Counted from the first letter of the stretch, positions 11,586-22,290 are shown. The stretch: DNA of 64,000 bases from Thereva unica (GCA_949987705.1 OX465283.1:52800953-52864952); one strand, 5' to 3'. Notes: generated from the sequence alone by a model not told the origin. Numbers and translations: made by a program.

Positions 11586-11919
11586 GGGGCCGTATTTGGT
11601 TTCTCGAGTCGATGGATCGACTCAAAAAAAAAGCTTCTCGATTTTCTTTAAATTTCATATTTGGTTTCACGACCAAATCGACAGATAAGCGCGGCCATAT
11701 AAAACCATCAAATTGGGTGGTATTACTTCAAGGCAGCAAACCACGTATATTTAATTAAAATAGAAATTGTTAAAAGTTTATTGCATGCATAAATTGAGCT
11801 TTTTAATAATCGTCAAACGTCTTTATCGACACGTAAAGAGACGATATCGTGTCGCGAAATGCCAATTTTTATTTATCGGCGGACGACAATATTGACTCGA
11901 GAAACCAAATACGGCTCCC
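11586..11919. mobile_element. 334-bp MITE, GGGgCCGTATTTGG termini
   Basis: The ends GGGGCCGTATTTGGTTTCTC and its inverse (one mismatch) extend through CTCGAGTC, about 28 bp in total. The element interrupts the C-terminal part of the CR1/Jockey-type LINE, whose homology resumes at 11920. It has no coding capacity. No clear TSD is visible. The GGG-rich terminus is reminiscent of PIF/Harbinger MITEs, but that is inference. Confidence 0.7.
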
Positions 11920-12423
11920 ATATCATCTGTTCAGAATTCAGTAATAGGCTCTGACCTCTTTTGTTTTTTCGATATTATGGCACTAGCTCTTCTACAAAAA
12001 GTTTTCAACGCTACTTTTCCGACTTCCTTACCTCTTGCAAACCTTACATAAGATCACTTAAATTCCTTATTCCATCTCATCTGTCTCGAATTGTTAGTCG
12101 TTCCTTTTTTGCCAAGCGATTAGACTCTGGAATTATCTTCCCTCTTCTTTACAAAGAATTATCACAGTCGCCATTTCAAGAAACAAGCTTCCCTTCTTCT
12201 ATTCACCTCTTTTCTTTAGCTTTCTGTTCCCTTATAATCGCGTCTATTCACTTTATTACGATATGTTGCATGGTATGGGGTAAGCGCCATCGTTCGATTA
12301 CTAACTTTGACTCATACTTGGTCCAGGTGCTGCCAGGTGGTCATTTTTTGATTGCAAAAGACAGCTTGGGCTTTTGTCTATAAGACCTCATCATTCTTTT
12401 TTTTATTTTATATTTTTAATATA

Positions 12424-13955
12424 ATTTACAAGAAAGGTCTATCAGGAAGGTGTTTTGCAACCACGTTCTCTCAAAGTACGGGTAAGGCGTGGGTGGCGGT
12501 ACATCATATTTTCGAATAGCCAAAAGATCAAAGTAATATATGATACCAACTAACTGATATACTTTACTTAAATAGTTAAAAAATTATTGAAAATGGGCAA
12601 AATTCACGTTCGATTAATCGAACACCGGTCGGAAATGGGTTAAGCCCAATCCTACACGAGGATGAGGCTGCTCCCAGAACTATGGTACCTCGTGCAAGAA
12701 TGGCCTAAGAGTTACGAAATAGTCGCTCATAAATGGCTCTACATAACCTTACCCAAGATAAATTTAAAAAAGTTGACATGATTTAGGCAAATTATGTGCA
12801 ATTAGGTATATGTAGGCCACCTTTACCACCACCGGTGTATATCAGAAGTTATAGAATAAATTTTATGCAGGTGCAGATTCTGATGGTTTCAATTATTTTT
12901 TTTTTAAATTTAAATTAAATTATCTAGACAAACTCGCATAAACATTTGCCATCTCTTGCAACATTTTAATAGATATTCCGATTTGTGTAGATTTCAGCGA
13001 TTATCTCTTGGGCAACTTCAGTTTCGAAAGTCTGCAGGTGAAAGAAAATTAAAAGTAAGACATTTAACACTTCAAAGCAGTCCAATTCATGCATACATTT
13101 TAAATAGAAATATGGATGGAATGAATAGAAATATGCATGCTATTAGGAATTTAAAGCTGTGAATAGATTGATGCATTCAAAGATGCTGATTACTTATCGA
13201 CTAATAAGCTTTGAGGGAATCGAAATAATCTATTGATTTGCAATCAACAGTACTTATGCCGCATTATGCTCTTCTTTTGCCAAAGAATCCATCATAGAAA
13301 GACGAGCTACAAATTCCTTCGATGTTTCTCTGGAACATATTTGGCATGTTATGCTTCTGATAATATTCCCTTTGAGATATCAAAAAATAACCAATACCCT
13401 TGATGGAATAGTTTCCGTATCTCTTCTGTGTAGCATATGATTCAGAATATTTGTACGTTTAGGAATGGTAATGTGCAGTATAATAATTTAAGATATGCAA
13501 ATAATGTTTCATAGGCTAACATTTATATACATACATATGTATGTACATTTTGACCCTGTTAAACGAGGATTTAGAGTTTTTATTGATTTTTTTTATATTA
13601 AACAGAGTATATTTCTATTATACCCTCCCTCCTCTAAGAACGCTCATACTACGAATCGGCAAAAATGCCTCTCTTGTAATACGATGTCGTCGACTCCTTA
13701 ATTAAAACATTATGCAAGATTCCTGCCTACTAAATGATGCCTTAGATCAGTGGTTTCCAATCTTTATGATACTGCGGCCTGTCATGGATTTAGCAGAGAA
13801 AACAAGCATATTTAAAAGCAAGCACACTTCTTTGGTCAATATTAAGCTAGTGTGCAGGATTCTTTTTCTTCTGCTCTTTTAATCCCGCTTGTGATATATT
13901 ACGGAAGCAGTTGTCCTCCTTGCTGTGGCCTCTTTTGGTAGGGTTCTGCTCCATG
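12424..13955. other. No recognised gene
   Basis: Apart from the 12608 palindrome and the piggyBac-like end at 12626-12643, I see only AT-rich sequence. A hAT-like 5' end motif CAGTGGTTTCCAA at 13748 has no partner. Short frames at 12956 and 13495 show no motif. Confidence 0.45.
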
Positions 13956-14216
13956 TTTTTTTTTTTTTTTTTTTTTTTTTTGTGGCAAGATGAAGCTTAG
14001 GAGTCACCCTTTGTACTACTAGTCCGTCATGTCTTACAAGTCATGGTGCAATGTATAGTAGTAAGCTTGATCTGAAGGAAAGATGAGATAGGATAGGTTA
14101 GGGGTCTGGAGGGTGCATGAGTAGATGTCGATGAACCTTGCGTTTGAACTCTGAGATGTTATATGAGCTCGGAAACACCGACTGCGGAAGAGAGTTCCAC
14201 AATCGAGTTGTTCTAT

Positions 14217-15599
14217 TTATAAACTGATAAAACGTAATGTGCGTGAAGGAGAGGGCTGAAGGGTGAAGGGGTGAGCCGAGTTGGCTAGTCTTGTGTTGCG
14301 GGAGAAAAATTGCCGTGTAGGCAGGAGGTTTTTGATTTCAGTGGAGCAATCGCTATGAAAATAGCGGTAAAACTTGCTGAGCGCTGCTACATTCCTACGG
14401 TGGCTTAAAGGATCAATGCAAAGGGTGCTATCACCAATGAGTTTGATGGCGCGGTTTTGCACCTTGTCTAACCAAGCCAAGGTGGTTTTAGGGGCGTCCG
14501 CCCAGATATACGAGTTGTATTCAAGGCGTAGCCGAATGTAGGCCTTGTAGATTGTAGCCAAGGCAGTTGGATGAAGGAGAAACTTGCATCTCTTAAGGAA
14601 GCCGAGGCATTGGTACGCTTGTTTGGTGACTTGGAGTATGTGATTATTCCATCGCAAATCGTTGGATAGAGTCACGCCGAGGATGTTAAGATATGGATCA
14701 GCAGTTATATTATCCTCGCCCACTGAAATGGAGGGAAGGTTGGTGCAGGTTTTAGTGGAGAATAGACAGTACTTGGTTTTGGTTTCATTGAACTCGACAC
14801 GATTCTTGCGGCCCCAATAAAGAATGAGTTTAATGTCCGCGTTAAGAGAGTTGGACATGAGTTCACGTTCTAAGAGACAAGGTCTGGCACTTGCTTGTCC
14901 TGCGTTGTCGGAGGGGTATGAGTAACGCAAAGTACCGTCATCGGCAAAACTATGAAGTGGATTGGAGGGGATTGAGAGCAGATCATTAATGAATATAAGA
15001 AAGAGAGTAGGTGAGAGAATCGCCCCTTGGGGAACGCCGGCCGAAATGGAATGAGGGTTGGATTCGACGCCATCCAATACTACCTTGATTGAACGGCCAG
15101 AAAGAAAGCTCTCAATCCAGTTCCTTAGAACTGAGTCAATACCAATAGCTTGGAGTTTCGACAGCAGAGCGGGATGCCATACTCTGTCGAAGGCCTTGGA
15201 GATATCTAGAGCAACCAGACCAGACTCACCGACGCCATGGATGCTTTGGTTGATGTGTTCAGTCAGGCACACAAGAAGGTCGCCAGTAGACCGTTTTGGT
15301 CTGAAGCCGTACTGCCTGTCGTGAATAATTTGGTTAGATTCTAGATATTTCATCAACCTTCTATTGATTATTGTCTCCATAACTTTGGAGAGAGCAGAAG
15401 TTAATGCTATTGGGCGGTAGTTTAAAGGGTCGCTGGCTTCACCTTTTTTGGGAATGGGCTGAACATGAGCTAGTTTCCAAGAGTTGGGATAAACTCCGGA
15501 GAAATATGACAAGGCAAAGAGTTTGCGCAGAGGTTTAGCCACACTTTTTGAGTACCATAGGGGGAATATTATCGGGGCCAGTGGATTTATTGACGTCAA
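14217..15599 (-). pseudogene. Reverse transcriptase C-terminal two thirds, FADD-type LINE
   Basis: A 460-residue frame holds a near-complete RT. It contains PIPKKGEASDPLNYRPIAL, the fingers block DRQYGFRPKRSTGDLL, the first catalytic Asp in LDISKAFDRVW, the GVPQGAILSPTLFLIFINDL block, and the catalytic FADDGTLRYSY near residue 225. The thumb and C-terminal RRNVAALSKFYRYFHSDCS follow. FADD replaces the commoner YADD. This is the best-preserved RT in the window and the only one open for more than 400 codons. The frame breaks near 15540-15545, where it should join the 15535-16263 frame. Similarity to jockey/BS-type annotations suggests the Jockey/CR1 group. The first residues are translated out of frame from the upstream coding sequence. 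Confidence 0.85.
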
Positions 15600-16263
15600 G
15601 TTCTTTGAGACATTTATACACCTCTCGTGTCCTGAAGAAAATTCCGTCCATTGAATGGGCGTTGCGATCGAGGACCGGTGGTGACGTATCAGCTTGAGGT
15701 AACGAAGAATTTGAGGCGAACAGAGATGCCAGTAAATCGGCCTTGGATTTGCTTTCTGTTATCACCTCCTTTCTATTAATGAATGGAGGGGTTGAGAAAG
15801 AGGTAAAATTCTTCTTGATGGAAGTTACCAAGGACCAGAAGTTTTTGCTGCCTACGTGTGTGTTGAGGATCTTACTTCTAAATTTGTTGTCAAATGATGC
15901 TTTGACCTTCCTGATGATGGAATTACAGGAATTCCTCGACTTGATATACTCGCGCCGAAGTGACTCGTTGGGGGAATGTTTGTACGCTCTATAAGCGGCT
16001 TCCTTAGCTGGAATTGCGTTCCTACATTCCCCATTGAACCATCTATTTGGCCTAGGCTTTATAGATTTGGTAGAATGAGGAATGAACAAACACATTCCTA
16101 CCCGTATTATTTTAGTAATACAGGAAGCGGCATAGTTCGCACTGGCACTGCGGAAACACAAATTCCAGTCGGTGGCTTGAAAAAAGCGTATAAGTTGTTC
16201 AAAGCCTTCCAATTCGACGGCGCCTGTTTGGCTAGATTTTCGTTTGCACCTCCCAAGGTCTAA
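15535..16263 (-). pseudogene. Upstream part of the same LINE ORF2 (linker between EN and RT)
   Basis: The frame supplies the region just before RT: LFIPHSTKSIKPRPNRWFN, a KEAAYRAYKHSPNESLR block, SIIRKVKASFDNKFRSKI, FWSLVTSIKK, and KSTGPDNIPPMVLKKCG, where it meets a frameshift. The block LDVNKSTGPDNIPP is the standard RT entry motif of non-LTR elements. The same segments recur, more decayed, at 39840-40260. Residues encoded upstream of about 16263 belong to another LINE (see 16265-16465). Confidence 0.8.
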
Positions 16264-16264
16264 T

Positions 16265-16465
16265 CCCATTTCCTTTGCATGATTTCGTCGTCTATCCTTT
16301 CTTGACCAGCACGGCGCCATAGTTCTTCGTTTGTAATTCTATCTTGCCAGCTGATTTTTAGGAAACTTGAAGGCGCCTTGTGGTGAATTCTGCGACTTTT
16401 CATGTTTCACAAACATACAAAAGAATTGTTTTAACATTGAAGTTGTAAGTTTTATAATTTGCGAT
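16265..16465 (-). pseudogene. RTE/SR2-like LINE fragment targeted by the FADD-type LINE
   Basis: Minus-strand translation gives NVKTILLYVCET, TTRRLQV, then KNYGAVL and QERIDDEI-like residues across frames. This corresponds to the ETWR...LQ.F...NEELWRRAGQ block near the end of RTE-type polyproteins. It abuts the FADD-type LINE at about 16265. The call rests on a short, frameshifted stretch. Confidence 0.5.
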
Positions 16466-18290
16466 GTCTTGCACAAAAAATTGTGAAATTTGGTTCAATT
16501 TTCAACTGCACCACCGTGAGACCCACATTTACGTTTAGTAACAAATATCCGCCTATAAATGTAGAGCCGCCACTCTTTATCAGCATCCGATTCTTGGTTA
16601 CGCTTATTTCTCATGCGTAAAGCATTCTTTGTTGGCCTACCCATTACACTGTTGTACAGAATCGATTTTTAAATTCTACCTAAGAAAACCCTTTACAGCA
16701 TTTGTAAAGGACATCAAGACGATTCAGAATCCAAAATTTCAAACAATTCTATATAAAATTTAAAGAGTTATTAACAAAACATTGTCTAGTGTTTATATTT
16801 TTGTTATTGTTTATTCACTTGTTAAACTTTGCTATTTAGTTTTTCGTTCACGTGTTTATTATTTCAAAATTTGTCTGAACGATGAAATACCGTTCCTTAG
16901 CATTCCCAGGTCACTTCGTCCCTTTTATAGCTGGCCAGGTATAGACCTTATCTACTTTTACTTTTGACTCGAACACCGCAAGGAAAACATTCTGCTTAAT
17001 GAGCCGATTTATAACTTTTCTTTTCATTTTTTGGTCAAATTTTCGTTTTAACAACTTTATTATTAATTATTATAATAAAATATTGACAACGTAAAACGTT
17101 TTAATTAATTATTCACCACTCGTATACCAAAAACCAAGTAAATTGGACATAATTTTTTTTCTTTCTTTTTAAACTTTAAACATTAATAACTTTGTTATTT
17201 TTTTATGAATTTGCATACAACTTTTTCGAAATATCATAATTAAATACAATGAACCCATTCTGCTTAGTCTCGACCTTAGGTAGAATTCGCTGTACAACAG
17301 TGTTATCTATATTTACCTAACTAAAAAAATTTAAGGGACTATAAAAAACTATAAAATAATAAAATATAATATATAGGTACCTATAAATAATTTTGTTCCT
17401 GTATTGAGGGAATGATTTTGTGGAATAATTTTTTCCCTCTATATATTCCACTAGTACTTAGGTATATATTTCACTCTCACTTTGTATTTTACTATTTGAC
17501 AAAATATAACAAAATTTTTAAGTTTTTCTTGTCACTCACGCATGCGTGTACTTTTCCTAGCAGATTAACTACTGCAGAAATGGGCCTAAATATACGCGGA
17601 ACAGAAGAAACAGCTTTTTTGAAAAGAGAGGCGTGCGGAGGTGGAAAAGCTAGAGAGTTTCATGTTTTCGTGGAAGCTTTTATGGTTGATCTCCTAGCAG
17701 CACAACGGTGACCTAAAAACACTCGTCGATGAGAAAGAGTGAAACTGTACGAGTATTATACTTTGAATTAAAAAGCTACTTTACCGCCTTTCTGAAAAGA
17801 AGTTAGGCATAAAATAGTATTAAAATTTGCAAGCCTTGAAGCTTTCATTGGCAGCGAACAAATTGTTTTATTGTCACGGAATTAATACTACACAGGGTAA
17901 GTACTTTAACCAACGAGTGGGGAAAATTGGGAGCGATGCACAGGAGAGTTTATTTGGAGCACTCTCCCTTTACTGGAGTTTTCATAAATTTTATACAACA
18001 AAAAAACCGGAAATTATCCTCGAGACCATAAAATGTGACATTAGCATAACCAATAGCCCAGTTCTCTTTCGATGCGAAGGATAAGCAGCTTTTGAAAGTG
18101 GTTAGAATTCAGTTGGGGGACTGCTTTGGGGAACCAACTCTCGGGCTTGCCAAAAAAATTCAAACAATTTTTTTTCTTTTTTAAAAAGGTTTTTTATAAT
18201 GCTCCTAGAACGCTTTTGAGGAGCGTAAAAACGTAGGCTCCCTGCAATGACAGGCAATATTAAAAAATGAATGGAGTAAAAGCACGAAAT
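16466..18290. other. No recognised gene
   Basis: AT-rich sequence. Frames at 16782-16967, 17412-17711 and 17827-18084 have no recognisable domain, and no inverted or direct repeat was noticed. Confidence 0.45.
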
Positions 18291-18293
18291 AAA

Positions 18294-18672
18294 AAAAAAT
18301 TTTAAACACCGACTTCAGAAAAAAACCATTCCCGCGATGCACAAAAAAGGATGAAATAATTGTTTGTAATTCTTAACAACATCAATCCAATCAGAATGGA
18401 TCTAGAAAGAAGAATCACTTTTGAAGACGGTGCCAGGTAGTAGTTGACTTTGATTGCACTAACTCTTGCTTCGGCAATTGTTTTCATTTCTTCGTTAGGC
18501 TTATGCCCTTAATATATCACCCACATGTGTTAGCACCGTCTTCAAAAGTGATTCTTCTTTCTAGATCCATTCTGATTGGATTAATGTTGTTAAGAATTAC
18601 AAACAATTATTTCATCCTTTTTTGTGCATCGCGGGAATGGTTTTTTTCTGAAGTCGGTTTTTAAATTTTTTT
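18294..18672. mobile_element. Foldback element with ~134-bp near-perfect arms
   Basis: The left arm 18300-18434 and right arm 18532-18666 are inverted copies, separated by about 97 bases. The arms begin CCGACTTCAGAAAAAAACC and end GATTCTTCTTTCTAGATCC-side near the centre. Poly-A/T runs flank both outer ends. Termini of the CCGACTTC type are familiar from widespread insect MITE-like repeats. No TSD could be fixed because the outer flanks are homopolymeric. Confidence 0.75.
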
Positions 18673-18699
18673 TTTTACTAACGATATTCTAAGATTCAT

Positions 18700-18712
18700 A
18701 TGTTTGCAGAAG
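18700..18712. repeat. 13-bp LINE target-site duplication (left)
   Basis: ATGTTTGCAGAAG here is repeated exactly at 19195-19207 on the far side of the 482-bp LINE insertion. Confidence 0.85.
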
Positions 18713-19194
18713 TTGGGCTGAGATGGACCACAGCAACGGTGTGTCGCACTCTTCATTCAATGTGGCCAACTTTGGACGCAAAGCGTTCAAAATCTCTTGT
18801 TAGATAAGCCATGTGGTAAAGGTGCTGACTGGTCACTGTCCCTTTGGCCCACATGCCAATCTTTCGGCAGATTAGGACTTCCCCACAACGACTTATGCAG
18901 AAGTTATGGTAATGAAGAAGAGGAAGAAACTGTCTCCCATCTTCTCTGTACATGTCCCGCCCTAGGCCTAGCAAGGAAAAGAGGGACTTTCCTTGGCTCA
19001 CCTTTTCTTGATGGATTGAGCGCGTTGCAAAATATTGGTGTCCCTAGACTCTGCCGCTTTATCAAAAGTTCAAAATGGCTTGAAATGACCTGAGCTATGT
19101 CACAACACTAGAATGGCATCACAATGGGCCCAATGGGGTGCCTAAGTGGGCTCCCTGGTGGGGGCAGCCATTTCAACCTAACCTAACCTAACCT
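18713..19194 (+). mobile_element. 5'-truncated LINE with (AACCT)4 tail
   Basis: A 482-bp insertion bounded by a perfect 13-bp TSD. The frame around 18797-19093 encodes the C-terminal zinc-knuckle-like block of RNase H-bearing insect LINEs: LGLPHNDLCRS, EEEETVSHLLCTCPAL, then the LFIKSSKW-type end (LCRFIKSSKWLEM). The 3' terminus is four copies of AACCT (19175-19194), the complement-strand form of the insect telomere unit TTAGG, not poly-A. The element is dead, but its boundaries are exact. Confidence 0.85.
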
Positions 19195-19289
19195 ATGTTT
19201 GCAGAAGATGTGCCTTTTATTTCCCTGCAGCAAGAGATGAAATATATGTATATGTGAGTGAATAAGCTTGCTGTTGACTTGGATCATGT

Positions 19290-19528
19290 ATCCTACTGGT
19301 CGACATTAAATTAACTGCAGCTAAATCCTTCGAAATACCAGTGTGTTTTTATCTTTCTCATTCTGCTACTGTTCGTCATAACCTCTCTGTTAACGGGGTA
19401 AACTCGGTTCCCCTTGTAGAAGCAAGAAATCTTGGTGTGATTCTGAATGGCAGCATGACCTGCTGCAATCAAATTAGTTTCACCGTTAGTAAAATCTACG
19501 AGCTCCTGTCTAAACTTCGTTATCATTA
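19290..19528 (+). pseudogene. Jockey/CR1-type LINE C-terminus, upstream half
   Basis: The frame reads HNLSVNGVNSVPLVEARNLGVILNGSM..., then KIYELLSKLRYH, a standard post-RT block (NLGVILDxxMTF and IYxLLxKLR). It is cut at 19528 by the Harbinger transposon and resumes at 22291 with CGLLKRAVR. Confidence 0.65.
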
Positions 19529-19673
19529 GCTGCGTTCCTTTTCTACTATTTAGTACTAGTGAGCATAGCAGAAAAGGAACACAACATTTTCTGATTTGAC
19601 AAAAATCTAACCTAAAATTTTTGACGTAACTTTATTTGTAAAAAAAAAAATTCTTAAGAGACGAGTTTTTATA

Positions 19674-20975
19674 ATGGAAATTAATGGGGTAAGTTTTTAA
19701 AGTAAAACAAAATATAATAGTTTAGATAATTATATGCTGTATACTTAATTTTTATTTGTAGACGTTTTTGTATGAAGAAAGCAGTGATAGTGATGTTTCT
19801 TTATTGGAATCATCGTGTACATTGTATTCATCTACATCTGAGTCTGAGGATGAAATCAATGTAAAGAAAGCAAAAGTGGAAAATTATTTGGAAGTTGTAA
19901 ATAAATATTCTAATTTACAATTCAAACAACATTTTCGAATAACCAGAAACGTTGCTGATAAAATAATCGGTATGCATACATCTAACTTAAAAGGTATTAA
20001 TATATTTTATTGTAATTGATATTTTAGATCTGTATAAAGTATACAGTCGAAAAGATAACACGCATGGACGACACGAAGTTGGACCAGAGCTAGAGATATA
20101 CCTAACTTTGTGGTATCTTGCCAACACAGAAACGTACAGGCAAATTTCAGATAGGTTCGATGTAACGAAAAGCTCAGTTTATCGAATTTTACATCGAGTT
20201 ATTAATTGGATAATAATAAATGGCCATAATTACATACATAAAATGGCCTACAGTTTCTGAGATGAGAGAAAACCAGCAGAAATTTTATGCTATGAAACAA
20301 TTTCCGAGAGTAGTGGGAGCAATTGATGGAACTCACCTCAAAATAAATTGCCCACGCATTAACAAAGAAGCATACTATAATCGTAAAGGTTATTATAGTA
20401 TTTTACTACAAGCTATTGTAGGACCAGAAAAAACATTTCTGGATATCCATTGTGGTGAGCCCGGATCCATACATGATTCACATCTCTTCCGCAAATCGCC
20501 ATTTTACCATCATCAGGTAAATAATGATGGAGATTTGATAATCCCAGGTGGTGTAATACTAGGCGATTCGGCGTATCCTGAGACGACTTATCTAGTAACA
20601 CCTTACAAGGACTACGGTACGCTAACTTCAAAACAACGTGCATTTAACTATCTTCATTCTTCCGCTAGAATAGTGGTAGAAAATGCATTCGGGCTTTTGA
20701 AGCAGCGTTTCCGAAGACTTAAATTTTTCGAAAGCCCAGATATTGGTTTTATTTGTAATTGTGTAGTAGCTGCATGCATATTGCATAATATTTGTATTTT
20801 AGAAAATGATATAGATATTGTTCCTGAAAATGAAAATAACGCAGATGAAGAAACAGAAGAAATTCTACATCAAGGCACCGAGGCACATCGTAGTATCCGT
20901 GAAGAAATATTTGCAGAACTTGATAACCAGCATTTACTAGAAAGGCGTTCTAATTCATACGTAAATACTATGTAA
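19674..20975 (+). pseudogene. Harbinger DDE nuclease (three exons, one frameshift)
   Basis: The gene model has exon 1 at 19674-19688 (ATG, five codons, donor GTAAGT), exon 2 at 19762-19969 and exon 3 at 20028-20975; phases agree across both introns. An acidic N-terminus (EESSDSDVSLLE) leads into a helical region (SVYRILHRVINW). A single frame break follows between about 20210 and 20235. The 251-residue frame from 20220 holds the DDE_Tnp_4 nuclease, with catalytic Asp in GAIDGTHLKI, Asp in LGDSAYPETTYL and Glu in VENAFGLLKQRFRR, plus the conserved HDSHLFRKS. The end is acidic (NADEETEEIL). Family knowledge: this nuclease cuts and joins at the TIRs together with the Myb-like partner encoded at 21304-22019. 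Confidence 0.9.
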
Positions 20976-21303
20976 TAATTGCATCTTTGTTAAAATGTAA
21001 TAAAAAAAATCAAAGTAATTGTTTATTTATTGGTATCACATAAATTTAAACAGTCTTCATGACACATCAAAAAATTAGTCTTGATTTCAGGACAACATTA
21101 AAATAAATTAAACACAGCCTTCATTATACATACATTACAGGAAAATAAAAATAGTCTGCACGACATTAAAATTAAAATGACTTCACATATAAATTAAATA
21201 AAAATGACTTCGAATATAAAATAAAAATGACCACATATATATAAAATAAAAAATGAATCTTCATGTATAAAAATAATAAAATAAAATAACCTATATAAAT
21301 TCA

Positions 21304-22019
21304 CTATTTTTTATTTTTTAAATAGTCCATCAATTCGCGATGCCTTTCTGCCTTGGCATTTTCTTTATTTTTTAGATATTCTTCTAAAAATTCTCTTTTT
21401 TTTCTTTTCTCCTCCAGTAACCCTTCATAAAATTTGGATTTTATATCCATCCTATTATTTCCTTTTCTAATTTTCCCTGCTTTTTTAGGGGAGTTTCACT
21501 TTCACTACTTGGAGTATTAGAAGCTGCAGGAACTCCTGGTTGGACGCCCAAACTCACTGTATGTGTGGCTGAAATGATTGGATTATCTTGGTAGATTTCA
21601 TCCATTTCAGCCATATACATGAACTTTGAAGAGGTTGAGCCGGTACCCCTGTCTTTCGCATTTTTATATGCCCGATATAAAGTCCTCCACTTTACCTCCA
21701 CTTGTTCAGCCGTTGTTCGTGAAACCTAAAGAAAGTATTATTATAAATATATATATAGTATACATAACATAATGCTCAATTGCGAAAACTTACAAGAACA
21801 TCTAGCGCCTCCAAATCCGCCAATGCGTCTTTCCAAAAATGTTTCTTATTTTTGGTTCTAAAATATTCTTCTTTTCTATTGCTGTAAACGCCTATCAGCG
21901 CTTTCGCCTCATTATATGTCCAGTTTTTGGTTTGCTTCACGCTTGGAAATTCCTTTAAATAAAACTACGTTAATCTTTTACAAATATAAAAAGATTAGTA
22001 TCTACTTAATACTTACCAT
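21304..22019 (-). pseudogene. Harbinger Myb/SANT-like DNA-binding protein (three exons, one frameshift)
   Basis: The minus-strand model is exon 1 ending at 22017 (just the ATG, donor GTAAGT), exon 2 at 21952-21794 and exon 3 at 21725-21304. The spliced N-terminus is a trihelix/Myb-like domain with spaced tryptophans: KNWTYNEAKALIGVY, KHFWKDALADLEAL, then EQVEVKWRTLYRAYKNAKD. A Ser/Pro-rich linker follows (SLGVQPGVPAASNTPSSES). Near 21445 the frame shifts by one, after which a charged coiled-coil-like tail reads (EEKRKKREFLEEYLKN). Family knowledge: this partner binds the TIR region and carries the nuclease to the nucleus. The split model is inferred from splice consensus and phase. Confidence 0.8.
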
Positions 22020-22290
22020 TACAACAATTAAAAAATTCGAAAGACGCAAAAGTAAACTAAATAAAATGAACATAAACAAAACCGAAAAATGACAGCCAGC
22101 ACAAACAAAAGCGATCTATACGGTGATACCGAAAGTAAAATAATTCACAATAGACTACAAATGACGACTTTCCCTCTAGCGGATTTCAATTGCGTAATTG
22201 CAAGTGCTATCTACTCGTTTATAAGAGCAAGTGTAGTTGCTAGTATGCAAGTGTAAAAAATAGTAAAAATTATCAGAAAAGGAACGCAGC

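Larger units (their letters stand above)
7836..12410 (+). pseudogene. CR1/Jockey-type LINE with a thrice-interrupted RT
   Basis: Collinear RT pieces appear in order. Near 7845-7900 there is the thumb-upstream block (ISPRFFNLLLPLILDV). Near 7965-8035 there is SDFRPISILPFLAKAFEKT. At 10233 a YQSGFRKNHSCETS block resumes and runs to DKGDA. After 10874 come VLLDFLKDFDSV and VPSGVP, then YINDLPF and the catalytic YADDLQLY near 11165. C-terminal sequence follows to about 12400 (RRSxxIISS, then HLSRIVSRSFFAKRLD). Frames shift repeatedly and stops are frequent. The gaps are explained by insertions at 8093-10230, 10335-10873 and 11586-11919. Clade is from motif style; the 5' end is not identified. Confidence 0.75.
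6178..12643. mobile_element. Candidate piggyBac-like termini spanning 6.4 kb
   Basis: At 6178, TTAA is followed by CCCATTTCCGAnC. At 12640, TTAA is preceded by the inverted counterpart GnTCGGAAATGGG. TTAA flanks and CCC/GGG ends are the piggyBac signature. The interior contains no piggyBac transposase, only nested LINE and MITE material. The pair may therefore be one old element swollen by insertions or two unrelated ends. Confidence 0.35.
13956..16265 (-). mobile_element. FADD-type LINE, 5'-truncated, poly-A of 26
   Basis: On the minus strand this is a non-LTR element ending in 26 A (T run 13956-13981) with the family 3' UTR (ACATTGCACCATGA, GTACAAAGGGTGACTCC, AAGCTT). The same 3' UTR recurs at 28080-28180, 29808-29910, 37450-37545 and 53265-53390, defining a multicopy family. 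Homology begins near 16265, inside a different LINE fragment. Confidence 0.85.
19529..22290. mobile_element. PIF/Harbinger transposon, 2,762 bp, both genes present
   Basis: Perfect 16-bp TIRs GCTGCGTTCCTTTTCT flank the element (19529-19544 and inverse 22275-22290), with an extra inverted copy of the motif at 19567-19584. It encodes a DDE nuclease on the plus strand and a Myb/SANT-like protein on the minus strand, the convergent two-gene layout of Harbinger. Comparing the flanks with the interrupted LINE frame (RYH / CGLLK) gives a TA duplication; a TNA triplet, usual for this superfamily, is not clean. Each gene carries one frame break, so this copy is probably nonfunctional but young. Confidence 0.9.

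Noticed and set aside
13748..13790. hAT-like 5' terminus CAGTGGTTTCCAATC
   Set aside because: No inverted partner or 8-bp duplication was found downstream, so a single short motif is not enough to call an element.
19175..19194. Telomere or interstitial telomeric array
   Set aside because: Only four units, lying exactly between a LINE 3' end and its target duplication; it is the LINE tail.
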